A stretch of 64,000 nt of DNA from Bacillota bacterium (lineage in GTDB: Bacteria; Bacillota; Clostridia; Peptostreptococcales; Anaerovoracaceae), in assembly GCA_017405645.1 (NCBI GenBank), contig JAFQZZ010000003.1, forward strand, positions 1 to 64,000, read 5' to 3'. The notes beneath the pieces were generated by a model, which did no database searches, had not been told where the DNA came from, and saw only the letters and a program-made list of their open reading frames with translations. Below are positions 26,198 to 35,291 of this stretch, piece by piece (position 1 is the stretch's first letter; the number at the start of each line of letters is the position of its first letter). The position numbers and the translations under genes are program-made.

Positions 26198-26227
26198 CAG
26201 GGGCATTCCGGTGAGTGCCCCTGTTTT
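26198..26227 (+). terminator. Intra-operon partial terminator after first binding protein
   Basis: CAGGGGCA pairs with TGCCCCTG around a ten-base loop, followed by only TTTT. The short T-tract suggests leaky termination, common after binding-protein genes. Confidence 0.65.
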
Positions 26228-26249
26228 CGATTAAAAAGGATAAACAGCC

Positions 26250-27797
26250 ATGCAGCAGAATATAGCAATCGAAATGAAACACATCTCCAAGTCCTTTGGA
26301 GAAATAAAAGCAAATGAAGATGTGAGTCTGGAGGTCCGACAGGGTGAGATCCACGCGGTGCTGGGGGAAAACGGCGCCGGGAAGACCACCCTGATGAACA
26401 TGCTTTCCGGGATCTACACGCCGGATGAGGGGACGATCGCGATCAACGGACAGGAAGTGGTTTTTGCTTCTCCAAAGGACTCGATCCGTCTGGGCATCGG
26501 CATGATCCACCAGCATTTCAAACTGGTGGACGTGATGACGGCCAAGGAAAACATCGTCATCGGACAGAAGGAGGGCTTCTTCACGAAGGGCAAGGCCCTG
26601 ACGGAGAAGGTCAAGGCGCTTTCGGAACAATACGGGCTGGACATCGACCCGGACAAGAAAGTGTACGACATGTCCGTGGGCGAAAAACAGACGCTGGAGA
26701 TCATCAAAGTCCTGTACCGGGGCGCGAGGATCCTGATCATGGACGAACCCACGGCGGTGCTGACGCCCCAGGAGATCCGGAAACTCTTCCGGATCGTCCG
26801 GAACATGAAGGAACAGGGCTGCGCTGTGGTCATCATCACCCACAAACTGAATGAGGTCATGGAGATTTCCGACCGGGTCACGGTCCTTCGGAAGGGCCAT
26901 TCCATCAAAACGGTGGTGACGGCGGAGACCACGATCCCGGAACTCATCGAAATGGTGGTAGGCAAGAAGACGGACCTGAGCATCACCAAGGAAAAACTGC
27001 CCGGGAAAGAGCTGCTTCTGAGGATGGACGAGGTCACGGTGAAGGACAGCGAGGGCAAGAACGCCCTGACGGACGTGAGCTTCGGACTGAACACCTACGA
27101 GATCCTGGGCGTGGCCGGGGTGGCCAACAGCGGCCAGAAGGAGCTGTGCGAATCCCTGGCGGGGCTCATCAAGGTGGAAAAGGGCCGGATCTTCTTCCAC
27201 GACGAGAACATCGTGGGCAAGAGCCCCCGGGACATCATCCGGATGGGGATCCGGATGGGCTTCATTCCGGAAGACCGGCTGGGCATGGGCCTGGTGGCCG
27301 GCATGGACATCGTCCACAACATCATCCTGAAGGATTACCAGAGCCAGCCCGGCATCCGGCTGAAGCGGGGGCCCTGTATCGAAAAAGCCAAAAAGATCGT
27401 CCGGGACCTGGACATCCAGACCCCCGGCATCAACACCCCGGTCAAAAAGCTTTCCGGCGGGAACATCCAGAAGGTGCTGCTGGGACGGGAGATCGACTCC
27501 TCCCCAAAGGTGCTGATCACCGCCTATCCGGTGCGGGGACTGGACATCGGGGCGTCCTACAAGATTTACGATTTACTCAATGAGCAGAAAGCGGAAGGCG
27601 TCGGCGTCCTCTTTATCGGGGAGGACCTGGACCTGCTGATGGCTCTGTGCGACCGGATCGTGGTGCTGTGCCACGGCGAGGTCACCGGCATCGTGGACCC
27701 GGATACCGTCACCAAGGACGACCTGGGGCTGCTGATGACCGGACATACACTGGATGAAATAGAGAAAATGCACGGAAAGGAGGGGAAGGATGCATAA
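26250..27797 (+). CDS. ABC transporter ATPase, two-domain (NupO/YufO-like)
   Basis: 515 residues with two fused nucleotide-binding domains, as in sugar/nucleoside CUT2 and Nup importers. The first has Walker A GENGAGKTT, Q-loop HQHFKL, signature MSVGEKQTLEI and Walker B ILIMDEPTAVLTP. The second has a degenerate P-loop (GVANSGQKELCE, no GKS/T), signature LSGGNIQKVLLGRE and VLITAYPVRGLDIG, where the common Gln before Pro is Tyr. One canonical and one degenerate ATP site is normal for the group. It overlaps the first permease gene by 8 nt. Confidence 0.93.
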   Translation: MQQNIAIEMKHISKSFGEIKANEDVSLEVRQGEIHAVLGENGAGKTTLMNMLSGIYTPDEGTIAINGQEVVFASPKDSIRLGIGMIHQHFKLVDVMTAKENIVIGQKEGFFTKGKALTEKVKALSEQYGLDIDPDKKVYDMSVGEKQTLEIIKVLYRGARILIMDEPTAVLTPQEIRKLFRIVRNMKEQGCAVVIITHKLNEVMEISDRVTVLRKGHSIKTVVTAETTIPELIEMVVGKKTDLSITKEKLPGKELLLRMDEVTVKDSEGKNALTDVSFGLNTYEILGVAGVANSGQKELCESLAGLIKVEKGRIFFHDENIVGKSPRDIIRMGIRMGFIPEDRLGMGLVAGMDIVHNIILKDYQSQPGIRLKRGPCIEKAKKIVRDLDIQTPGINTPVKKLSGGNIQKVLLGREIDSSPKVLITAYPVRGLDIGASYKIYDLLNEQKAEGVGVLFIGEDLDLLMALCDRIVVLCHGEVTGIVDPDTVTKDDLGLLMTGHTLDEIEKMHGKEGKDA

Positions 27798-28863
27798 CCT
27801 GATCAAGATCACCAAGCGGGCGGACATGAAACGGTCCCAGGAGGCGATCATCTACACCGTCGCCATCCTCCTTTCCATTGTCTGCGCCGGACTGGTGCTG
27901 CTGGTGCTGGGACTGGACCCGGTGAACATCTTCCGCTCCATCGTGGAGGGGGCCCTGGGCACCGAGATGCGGATCCAGCAGACCCTGACCAAGGCGATCC
28001 CCCTGCTGATCACGTCGCTGGGAATCATCGTGGCCTTCAAGATGAACTTCTGGAACATTGGTGCGGAAGGTCAGATCACCATGGGGGCCTTCGGAGCCGC
28101 GCTGGTGGCGCTTCATGTGCCGGAAACCATGCCGCTGCCCCTGGTGCTGCTGATGATGTTCGTGACGGCCGTGATCTGCGGCGCCGTCTGGGCATTCATC
28201 CCGGCGATCTTCAAGGCGAAGCTGGGAACCAATGAAACGATTTTCACATTGATGATGAACTACGTGGCCATCAAATTCGTGACCTACCTGCAGTACGGCC
28301 CCTGGATCGACCCTAACGGGTCGGGCTTCCCGCGAATCGCCCAGTTCAACAGCAACTGCATCCTGCCGAAGCTGTTCGGGGTCAACGTGGGGTGGATCTT
28401 CGCCCTGGTCTGCGTGGTCTTCGTCTACTTCTTCATGAATCATACGAAAAAAGGCTATGAGATCACCGTGGTGGGCCAATCCGTGGAGACGGCCCGGTAC
28501 GCCGGCATGAATATCAGCCGGATCATCATCATCGCCATGCTGATCTCCGGCGGCCTCTGCGGCACGGTGGGCATGATCCAGGCCTCTGCCGTGGAGAAGA
28601 CGCTGGTGGCGGGCATCGCCAACGGCTACGGCTTCACCGCCATCATCACAGCCTGGCTGTCCAAACTGAACCCCATCATCTGCGCTTTTGTGTGCCTGGC
28701 CTTTGCGGCGCTGCTGCAGGGGGGCACCTACATCCAGATCTCCCTGGGCGTTTCCAGCGCAGTGGCGGGCGTGGTGCAGGGCCTGATCCTGTTCTTCGTG
28801 CTGGGCAGCGAATTCTTCATCCGTTACAAACTGAGTTTCGGACATAAAAAGGAGGTGGCATAG
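27790..28863 (+). CDS. ABC transporter permease (NupP/YufP-like)
   Basis: 357 residues, BPD_transp_2 family (same as RbsC and Nup permeases), with around eight to ten hydrophobic segments. Family blocks include FWNIGAEGQITMGAFGAALVAL and the cytoplasmic loop GYEITVVGQSVETARYAGMNISR that meets the ATPase. It starts within the ATPase gene and ends 1 nt before the second permease gene, so the two permeases are probably made together and pair in the membrane. Confidence 0.92.
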   Translation: MHNLIKITKRADMKRSQEAIIYTVAILLSIVCAGLVLLVLGLDPVNIFRSIVEGALGTEMRIQQTLTKAIPLLITSLGIIVAFKMNFWNIGAEGQITMGAFGAALVALHVPETMPLPLVLLMMFVTAVICGAVWAFIPAIFKAKLGTNETIFTLMMNYVAIKFVTYLQYGPWIDPNGSGFPRIAQFNSNCILPKLFGVNVGWIFALVCVVFVYFFMNHTKKGYEITVVGQSVETARYAGMNISRIIIIAMLISGGLCGTVGMIQASAVEKTLVAGIANGYGFTAIITAWLSKLNPIICAFVCLAFAALLQGGTYIQISLGVSSAVAGVVQGLILFFVLGSEFFIRYKLSFGHKKEVA

Positions 28864-28864
28864 C

Positions 28865-29791
28865 ATGGCAACGTTTCTGGCATCCTGTGTGGTAGCCGGT
28901 ATCCCGCTGCTGTTCGCCACCATCGGTGAACTGTTGACGGAAAAGGCAGGCAACCTGAACCTGGGCGTGGAAGGGATGATGCTGATGGGCGCGGCCCTGG
29001 GCTTCATCACCGCCTACAACACCTCCAATCCCGGACTGACTTTATTGGCGGCCGTGCTGGCCGGCGCCGGCGGCGCCCTGATCTACGCCATCGTGACGGT
29101 CACGCTGAGGGCCAACAACGTGGTAACGGGTCTGACCCTCACCATCTTCGGCACGGGCTTCTCCAAGTTCATCGGCCAGCCGTATCTGGGAAGCAGCGTA
29201 CCGGCGGAGGTCAGCGCGTTCTTCGCGAGAAGGGCCATCCCGGTGCTGGGAGACATCCCCTTCATCGGACCGATCTTCTTCCGTCAGGACCTCTTCACCT
29301 ACTTTGCCTACATCGTCTGCATCCTCAGCGCGGTCTACCTGTACAAGACCCAGATGGGGCTGAACCTGAAGGCGGTCGGGGAGAACACGGCGGCAGCCGA
29401 TGCCTCCGGAATCAATATCACATTATACAAATACATCCACATCATCGTCGGCGGGGCGCTCTGCGGACTGGGCGGCGCATATCTGTCCATCGTCCGGATC
29501 CCCATCTGGCAGGAAGATGTGGTCAACGGCCGGGGCTGGATCGCCGTGGCGCTGGTCATTTTCGTGGCCTGGAACCCCATCAAGGCGTTCTTCGGGTCCA
29601 TCCTCTTCGGCGGCCTGAGCATCCTGGGAATGAAGCTGCAGGTCCTGGGACTGGATTTCTCCCAGTACCTCTTCGACATGATCCCCTACGTGGCCACCAT
29701 CATCATCGTGGTCTTCGCCACCCACAAGAAGAGCAGGGAGGCGCAGGGACCCGGGGATCTGGGCAACAACTACTTCCGGGAAGAACGATGA
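28865..29791 (+). CDS. ABC transporter permease (NupQ/YufQ-like)
   Basis: 308 residues, second BPD_transp_2 permease. NLNLGVEGMMLMGAALGFITAY is the counterpart of the motif in the first permease, and GLNLKAVGENTAAADASGINI is the ATPase-coupling loop. The C-terminus is charged. GGAGGTGGC lies just before ATG 28865. Together with the preceding genes it completes a nucleoside-type importer. Confidence 0.92.
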   Translation: MATFLASCVVAGIPLLFATIGELLTEKAGNLNLGVEGMMLMGAALGFITAYNTSNPGLTLLAAVLAGAGGALIYAIVTVTLRANNVVTGLTLTIFGTGFSKFIGQPYLGSSVPAEVSAFFARRAIPVLGDIPFIGPIFFRQDLFTYFAYIVCILSAVYLYKTQMGLNLKAVGENTAAADASGINITLYKYIHIIVGGALCGLGGAYLSIVRIPIWQEDVVNGRGWIAVALVIFVAWNPIKAFFGSILFGGLSILGMKLQVLGLDFSQYLFDMIPYVATIIIVVFATHKKSREAQGPGDLGNNYFREER

Positions 29792-29831
29792 AGGCCGGAT
29801 ATGCATGATCCGGTAAAAGGAGGAAAATCGG

Positions 29832-30944
29832 ATGAAAAAAATATTAGCGGTTTTATTGATACTCGTGCTGGGCATGACGGCCCTGCTCACGGGATGCAGC
29901 TCGGGGGGCGGTGCGGAAGAAGAACTGGATCCCTCGGTGCTGAGAGTCGGATATATTTTCCCCGGAAGCATTATTGACGGGGACGTTTCCCAGGCCCTGT
30001 ATGCCGGGGCGGTGGAAGCGGAAGCCGAAATGGGCGGCCCGGTGGCGACGCTCTACGTGGAGAACGTGGACGTGACCAATGAAGAAGCCGTCACCGAAGC
30101 GGCAAAGAGCCTGATCGACCAGGGCTGCCAGGTGATCGCGGAATGCGCGCCGGGGACCTCGGAACCCCTGGAGGCGATGGCGAATTCCGGGGAATATGAC
30201 CAGATCATCTTCCTGGATTTCGGCGGCAGCAAGGCCAACGGGACCAACCTGGCGTGCTGGTACGGTTCCATGGAACAGGGCCGGTACATGGCGGGGATCG
30301 CCGCCGCTTCCGCATCGAAAAAGGGCTCCATCGGCTATGTGGCGCCGGAACCTTCCTCGGAAGTTGTGATCGGCCTGGATGCCTTTGCCCTGGGCGTTCA
30401 GTCGGTAAACCCCAAGGCGAAGATCGAAGTGATCTACACCGGCAGCAGCAGCCCGGAAGCGGTCAAACTCGGGGCGTCGAAGCTGATCGAGAACGGCGCC
30501 AGGGTCATCGCCTGTCATTCGGGGTCCGCAGCCATTGAGGAAGCGGCCGCGGAGGCCGGCAACGTCTACACCATCGGAGCGGTCTATCCGGTGAACAATG
30601 CCGGGGAACTGTACCTGACTTCCCCCTACTGGTATGCGGCGTCCTATTTCGTTCCCACATTCCAGTCCATCATGAAGGGTGAATTCACCGGCGATTCCTA
30701 CTACGGAACCGTGGCTACCGGCCTGATCGCCATCGATGAGACCGGACCGGCCATTTCGGACGATGCCCGGGCAAAGATCCTGGATACGAAGAACCGGATG
30801 GAAGCGGACGTGTTCGACATCTTCTCCGGGAAGATCGAGTACGCGGACGGCGAACTGCTCTGCGACGAAGGACAGCTCCTGCAGGGAGACGATATCCAGA
30901 TCATCAACCGGGAGATCAAGGGCATCACGGTGTATACCCCGTAA
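29832..30944 (+). CDS. BMP-family purine/nucleoside-binding lipoprotein (second copy)
   Basis: 370 residues, a diverged paralogue of the protein at 25052. It shares the leader KKILAVLLILVLGMTALLTGC (with lipobox), VGYIFPGSIIDGDVSQALYAGA, and the GSMEQGRYMAGIAAASA hinge. Differences in the ligand-facing segments (APGTSEPLEAMANSGEY for CSYGYMDALEALANSGDY) suggest a changed ligand. Having one binding protein at each end of the operon and one membrane module between them implies two ligands for one transporter. AAGGAGG precedes ATG 29832 by about 7 nt. A terminator follows. Confidence 0.9.
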   Translation: MKKILAVLLILVLGMTALLTGCSSGGGAEEELDPSVLRVGYIFPGSIIDGDVSQALYAGAVEAEAEMGGPVATLYVENVDVTNEEAVTEAAKSLIDQGCQVIAECAPGTSEPLEAMANSGEYDQIIFLDFGGSKANGTNLACWYGSMEQGRYMAGIAAASASKKGSIGYVAPEPSSEVVIGLDAFALGVQSVNPKAKIEVIYTGSSSPEAVKLGASKLIENGARVIACHSGSAAIEEAAAEAGNVYTIGAVYPVNNAGELYLTSPYWYAASYFVPTFQSIMKGEFTGDSYYGTVATGLIAIDETGPAISDDARAKILDTKNRMEADVFDIFSGKIEYADGELLCDEGQLLQGDDIQIINREIKGITVYTP

Positions 30945-30956
30945 CCACTGCACACA

Positions 30957-31000
30957 GGGGACAGCCGGCCGGAAGGCCGCCTGTCCCTTTACTTTTTTTT
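30957..31000 (+). terminator. Terminator of the purine-transport operon
   Basis: GGGGACAG pairs with CTGTCCC, enclosing a GCCGGCC-GGAA-GGCCGC extension, followed by TTTACTTTTTTTT. Confidence 0.88.
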
Positions 31001-31009
31001 GATATCGTC

Positions 31010-31038
31010 TTGTAATCACTCCCCATATCCGATATAAT
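31010..31038 (+). promoter_or_regulatory. Promoter of potABCD
   Basis: TTGTAA (31010-31015), 17-nt spacer, TATAAT (31033-31038). Transcription would start near 31045, giving an unusually long leader of about 229 nt before potA. Confidence 0.8.
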
Positions 31039-31044
31039 GGATAT

Positions 31045-31273
31045 CAGCCTGCTGATGAGCAGGGAATAACCAAATATAAAGCATCTGAAAATCCATATCA
31101 ATCACAGATTCATGGGTGTCGCCTAATAACGGGCCGTACGGCTGGAAAGCCGACTGCACGGTAACGATTAGAACAAAGCCTTTTGCGGGAAGCGGTACGA
31201 AGGTCTGTGGGTTGGCAAGGTTGATTTCAAAAGTTACTTGCTTTAACTAAAATCCGCAAAGGGGGATGCATCC
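31045..31273 (+). promoter_or_regulatory. Structured leader RNA of potABCD, candidate riboswitch of unrecognised class
   Basis: No ORF fits here. Nested helices are visible: a leading hairpin CCTGCT-GATG-AGCAGG (31048-31063); an outer helix CACAGA (31103-31108) with TCTGTG (31204-31209); inside it CTAAT (31123-31127) with ATTAG (31167-31171), CCGT with ACGG, and a CGGCT-GGAA-AGCCG hairpin; then CCTT (31179-31182) with AAGG (31200-31203). The same CCTTTTGCGG (31179-31188) can instead pair with CCGCAAAGG (31254-31262), which buries the potA Shine-Dalgarno (AAAGGGGG, 31258-31265). This gives two mutually exclusive folds. The conserved cores of T-box, purine, FMN, lysine, ykkC, c-di-GMP-I and ZTP elements were not seen. 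Confidence 0.6.
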
Positions 31274-32326
31274 ATGAACGATATCATCATCAGTCTGCAG
31301 AATATCTCTGCGGAGTACGACGGAGAAAAGGTCATCGACAAGTTGAACCTGGACATCCGTGACCATGAGTTTGTCACGTTCTTAGGCCCTTCGGGTTGCG
31401 GGAAAACCACGACCCTGAGGATCATCGGTGGTTTCATCGAGCCTACGGAAGGTGATGTTTTTTTTGAGGGAGAAAAGATCAACGGTCTCCCGCCTTTCAA
31501 GCGCAATGTCAATACCGTCTTTCAGCGGTATGCGCTGTTTCCTCATTTAGACGTGTACGGCAATATCGCTTTCGGCCTGAAACAGAAAAAGGTGCCCAAG
31601 GACGAGATCCGGGCCCGGGTCAGCCGGATGCTGAAACTGGTGAACCTGGAAGGGTATGAGACCCGGAAGGTGGACCAGCTTTCCGGCGGCCAGCAGCAGC
31701 GGGTGGCCATCGCCCGGGCGCTGATCAACGAGCCGAAAGTGCTGCTTCTGGACGAGCCCCTGGGAGCCCTGGACCTGAAGCTGAGAAAGGAGATGCAGCT
31801 GGAGCTGAAGCGCATCCAGCAGACACTGGGCATCACCTTTGTTTACGTGACCCATGACCAGGAAGAAGCCCTGACCATGTCGGACCGGGTGCTGGTGATG
31901 CGGCGGGGCGAGATCCTGCAGACCGGCAGCCCCGAGGACATTTACAACGAGCCCATCAACGCCTTCGTGGCGGACTTCATCGGGGAAAGCAACATCGTGG
32001 ACGGGATCATGCTGGAGGACTACCTGGTGGAATTCGCCGGGGTGCAGTTCGAATGCGTCGACGCGGGCTTTGATCCCATGGAAGACGTGGACGTGGTGAT
32101 CCGGCCCGAGGATTTCAAGATGGTGGAGCCGGAAGAGGGCCAGATCAAGGGCAAGGTGGAGAGCATCACCTTCAAGGGCGTGCATTTCGAGATCATCATG
32201 GACGGCCACGGCTACAAGTGGATGATCCATTCCACCCAGTCCCGGGAAGTCGGCGCCATGATCGGGCTGACCCTGACCCCGGACGATATCCACATCATGC
32301 ATAAAATGAAGGAGGATGAGGTATGA
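31274..32326 (+). CDS. potA: Spermidine/putrescine ABC transporter ATPase
   Basis: 350 residues. Walker [11 protein letters not shown]-loop [16 protein letters not shown], signature [16 protein letters not shown], Walker [13 protein letters not shown] and H-loop VTHDQEE are all intact. The C-terminal part (from about 240) is the TOBE domain with [13 protein letters not shown]. PotA drives uptake of polyamines. AAAGGGGG lies 8 nt before ATG 31274 and can be masked by the leader. Its last codon and stop overlap potB by 4 nt. Confidence 0.94.
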   Translation: MNDIIISLQNISAEYDGEKVIDKLNLDIRDHEFVTFLGPSGCGKTTTLRIIGGFIEPTEGDVFFEGEKINGLPPFKRNVNTVFQRYALFPHLDVYGNIAFGLKQKKVPKDEIRARVSRMLKLVNLEGYETRKVDQLSGGQQQRVAIARALINEPKVLLLDEPLGALDLKLRKEMQLELKRIQQTLGITFVYVTHDQEEALTMSDRVLVMRRGEILQTGSPEDIYNEPINAFVADFIGESNIVDGIMLEDYLVEFAGVQFECVDAGFDPMEDVDVVIRPEDFKMVEPEEGQIKGKVESITFKGVHFEIIMDGHGYKWMIHSTQSREVGAMIGLTLTPDDIHIMHKMKEDEV

Positions 32327-33135
32327 CGAGGAAGACCGCGGCCTATCCGTACCTGGCCTGGGCGCTGCTGTTCATCGCCATTCCCTTAGGCCTCATCATT
32401 TACTTTTCCTTTACCGACGGAGCGGGTTCCTTCACCTTTGAGAACATCATCCGCACCGGCCGGTATTTCAACGTGTTCATCAAATCCATCTGGCTGTCGG
32501 TGATCTCCACCGCGATCTGCCTGCTGATCGGCTACCCCGTGGCTTACCTGATGTCCCGGGCCAGCTCCATCACCGGGCGGACGCTGCTTCTGCTGATCAT
32601 GCTGCCCATGTGGATGAATTTCCTGCTGAGAACCTACGGATGGATGACCATTCTGGAAAACAACGGGATCATCAACCAGTTTTTCGGACTTTTCGGCCTG
32701 GGACCCTTTGAACTGATCAACACCCAAGGCGCCGTCGTGGTGGGGATGGTGTACAACTACATTCCCTTCATGATCCTGCCCCTGCACTCCGTCATGCTGA
32801 AGATCGGCAGCGACGTGCTGGAGGCGGCCCGGGACCTGGGGGCCAGCCCCCGCCGGGTGCTGACGGAAGTGGTCTTTCCCATGAGCCTGCCGGGGATCCG
32901 CACCGGGATCATCATGGTCTTCGTGCCCTCGGTGAGCACCTTTATCATTTCCCAGATGCTGGGCGGCGGCAGCAACCAGCTCATCGGGGATATCATCGAA
33001 CTGCAGTTCCTGGGGAACGCCTACAACCCGAATCTGGGCTCGGCGATTTCCTTCGTGCTGATGCTGCTGGTGCTGCTGATCATGAGCGTGTCCGGATTCC
33101 TGGACGATGATGAACTGGAGGAGAAACTGTTATGA
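32323..33135 (+). CDS. potB: Spermidine/putrescine ABC transporter permease PotB
   Basis: 270 residues, six membrane segments, BPD_transp_1 family. The EAA loop that couples to PotA reads [25 protein letters not shown]. The segment [19 protein letters not shown] is typical of PotB. ATGA overlaps join it to both potA and potC, so translation is coupled along the operon. Confidence 0.94.
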   Translation: MTRKTAAYPYLAWALLFIAIPLGLIIYFSFTDGAGSFTFENIIRTGRYFNVFIKSIWLSVISTAICLLIGYPVAYLMSRASSITGRTLLLLIMLPMWMNFLLRTYGWMTILENNGIINQFFGLFGLGPFELINTQGAVVVGMVYNYIPFMILPLHSVMLKIGSDVLEAARDLGASPRRVLTEVVFPMSLPGIRTGIIMVFVPSVSTFIISQMLGGGSNQLIGDIIELQFLGNAYNPNLGSAISFVLMLLVLLIMSVSGFLDDDELEEKLL

Positions 33136-33968
33136 AGACCTGGGCAAAGACTTACCTGGGCGTGTTTCTCACCTTCCTGTATGCGCCCATATTCGTACTG
33201 ATACTGTTTTCATTCAATAATTCCAAGGGCCGGACCTTCACGGGCTTTACGGGTAAGTGGTATGTCCAGCTCTTCAGCGATGCGTCGGTGCTGGACGCCA
33301 TGTTCACCACCCTGGTGGTGGCCTTCGTGGCGGCCACCGTGGCCACGGTCATGGGGACGGCGGCGGCCATCGGCATCAACAACCTGGAGGGCCGGATGCG
33401 CAGCTCCGTCATGAGCATGACCTACCTGCCCATCATCAACCCGGAGATCATCGTGGGCGTGTCCTTCATGCTGCTCTTCGTGGTGGCGAAGAACATCCTG
33501 AACTCGGTGGGGATCCCCTTCCAGTTCGGGTGGATCACCCTGATCGTGGCCCACATCACCTTCAACGTGCCCTACGTGATCCTCAGCGTCCTGCCGAAGC
33601 TGCGGCAGATGGACGCCTCGCTGATGGACGCGGCCATGGACCTGGGCTGCAACCACTGGCAGGCCTTCACCAAGGTCATCATCCATGAGATCAAGCCGGG
33701 CATCGTCTCGGGCTTCCTGATGGCCATCACCTTCTCGGTGGACGACTTCGTGGTGTCCTATTTCACCACCGGCGCCAAGCACCAGACCCTGTCGGTGCTG
33801 ATCTACGCCATGACCAAGAAGCGGGTGAGCCCGGAGATCAACGCCATTTCCACCCTGCTCTTTGGGGTGGTGCTGACGGTCCTTGTAATCATCAACATGA
33901 TGGAACGGCGGAACCTGGAAAAGCGGAAAAAAGCCCGGCGGCTGGCCTTGCAGGAGGTGAGCGGATGA
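33132..33968 (+). CDS. potC: Spermidine/putrescine ABC transporter permease PotC
   Basis: 278 residues, six membrane segments. EAA loop: DAAMDLGCNHWQAFTKVIIHEIKPG. FNNSKG near the first external loop and VDDFVVSYFTTG near the C-terminus are hallmarks of PotC. The C-terminal tail is strongly basic (KRKKARR). It overlaps potB and potD by 4 nt each. Confidence 0.94.
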   Translation: MKTWAKTYLGVFLTFLYAPIFVLILFSFNNSKGRTFTGFTGKWYVQLFSDASVLDAMFTTLVVAFVAATVATVMGTAAAIGINNLEGRMRSSVMSMTYLPIINPEIIVGVSFMLLFVVAKNILNSVGIPFQFGWITLIVAHITFNVPYVILSVLPKLRQMDASLMDAAMDLGCNHWQAFTKVIIHEIKPGIVSGFLMAITFSVDDFVVSYFTTGAKHQTLSVLIYAMTKKRVSPEINAISTLLFGVVLTVLVIINMMERRNLEKRKKARRLALQEVSG

Positions 33969-35206
33969 TGAAAATGCTTAGACTGACCATCCTGACAGTG
34001 CTCCTGCTGTGCCTGACGGCGTCGGCGGTGCCGGTGCTGGCGGAAGTCCCGGAATACGACATGGATTACTACAGCCGTTTCCGGGGAGACAAGATCGAGA
34101 TCAACGTCTACAACTGGGGGGAATACCTGGCGGACGGGGAAGACGGACTGATGGACATCAACGCGGAGTTCACGGAGCTGACGGGCATCAAGGTCAACTA
34201 CCTGAACTACGAGACCAACGAAGCCATGTACGCCAAGCTCAAGAGCGGCGCCAATTCTTACGACGTGATCTTCCCGTCGGATTACATGGTGTCCCGGCTG
34301 GCCCAGGAGGGGCTGATCCAGGAGATCGACTTTGACAACATTCCCAACATGAAATACATCGACCCGGCGCTGCTGCATCCGGAATACGATCCGGAGCAGA
34401 AGTATTCCCTTCCCTACGCCTGGAGCCGGGTGGCCATCATTTACAACAAAAACAAGATCCGGGGCGAGATCACCGGATGGGACATCCTCTGGGACCCGGA
34501 GCTGGATGGCCAGATCCTGATGTTCAAGAATTCCCGGGACGCCTTCGGCGTGGCGCTGATGGCGCTGGGGTATGACATCAATACGGAAAACAAAAAAGAA
34601 CTGGATGAGGCGGCGGACCTCCTGAAAGAGCAGAAGCCGTTGGTCCAGGCCTACGTTATGGACCAGGTCTTCGACAAGATGCAGAACGGAGAGGCGGCCG
34701 TGGCGGCCTATTACGTGGGAGACTATTACCTGATGAAGGCGGTCAATGAGGACCTGGGAGTCTTCGTGCCGGACTCCACGGAGCTGTTCATTGACAACGC
34801 TTGCATCCCCTCGGATGCCCGGCACAAGGAAGCGGCGGAGATGTACCTGAACTTCCTCAACGAGCCCCAGGTGGCGGCGGACAACGCGGAATACATCATG
34901 TATTCCACCCCGAACCTGGCGGCCAAGGAGCTGTTGGACGAGGAAATCGTGGAAGCGCCCTACATGTATCCGGACGCGGAGGACCTGGCCAACGATGCGG
35001 CCTTCGTGAACCTCAGCGAGGAGACCAACCTGTACCTGGACGCCCTGTGGACGGAGATCCTGGCGGACGACCAGAGTTACAACACTTGGGTTATGCCGGC
35101 CTTCGTGGTGGTGTCCATCGCGCTGATCCTCTTCACCAACATCCGCCGGAAACGGAAAAAAGCCCGGAACCGGGAGCTGTACAGCGGCGATCCGGACCGG
35201 AGATAA
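33965..35206 (+). CDS. potD: Polyamine-binding protein PotD with C-terminal membrane anchor
   Basis: 413 residues. N-terminal signal sequence ending near VLAEVP, without a lipobox Cys. The mature part is a PotD-type binding protein: IEINVYNWGEYLADGEDGLMDINAEFTELTGIKVNY, then SYDVIFPSDYMVSRLAQEGLI, WSRVAIIYNKNKI and PSDARHKEAAEMYLNFL. Unlike standard PotD it ends in a hydrophobic helix (VMPAFVVVSIALILFTNI) followed by a basic stop-transfer RRKRKKARNR. The protein therefore appears tethered through its C-terminus, replacing the lipid anchor expected in Gram-positive cells. Last gene of the operon. Confidence 0.92.
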   Translation: MMKMLRLTILTVLLLCLTASAVPVLAEVPEYDMDYYSRFRGDKIEINVYNWGEYLADGEDGLMDINAEFTELTGIKVNYLNYETNEAMYAKLKSGANSYDVIFPSDYMVSRLAQEGLIQEIDFDNIPNMKYIDPALLHPEYDPEQKYSLPYAWSRVAIIYNKNKIRGEITGWDILWDPELDGQILMFKNSRDAFGVALMALGYDINTENKKELDEAADLLKEQKPLVQAYVMDQVFDKMQNGEAAVAAYYVGDYYLMKAVNEDLGVFVPDSTELFIDNACIPSDARHKEAAEMYLNFLNEPQVAADNAEYIMYSTPNLAAKELLDEEIVEAPYMYPDAEDLANDAAFVNLSEETNLYLDALWTEILADDQSYNTWVMPAFVVVSIALILFTNIRRKRKKARNRELYSGDPDRR

Positions 35207-35218
35207 CAAAAAATACAG

Positions 35219-35248
35219 CAGGGGACAGAGAATCTGTCCCCTGTTGCT
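35219..35248. terminator. Bidirectional terminator between potD and the BlaI-type gene
   Basis: CAGGGGACAG pairs with CTGTCCCCTG around a five-base loop. On the plus strand TTGCTCT follows; on the minus strand TTTTTT follows a few bases later. It can serve both converging units. Confidence 0.75.
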
Positions 35249-35291
35249 CTCAGAATTGTACGAAGTTCGGTGTTGACTGAAAATACGTCTC

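Noticed and set aside
31048..31071. Hammerhead ribozyme core (CTGATGAG) in the pot leader
   Set aside because: The required GAAA and the third stem are absent; the bases form a plain hairpin.
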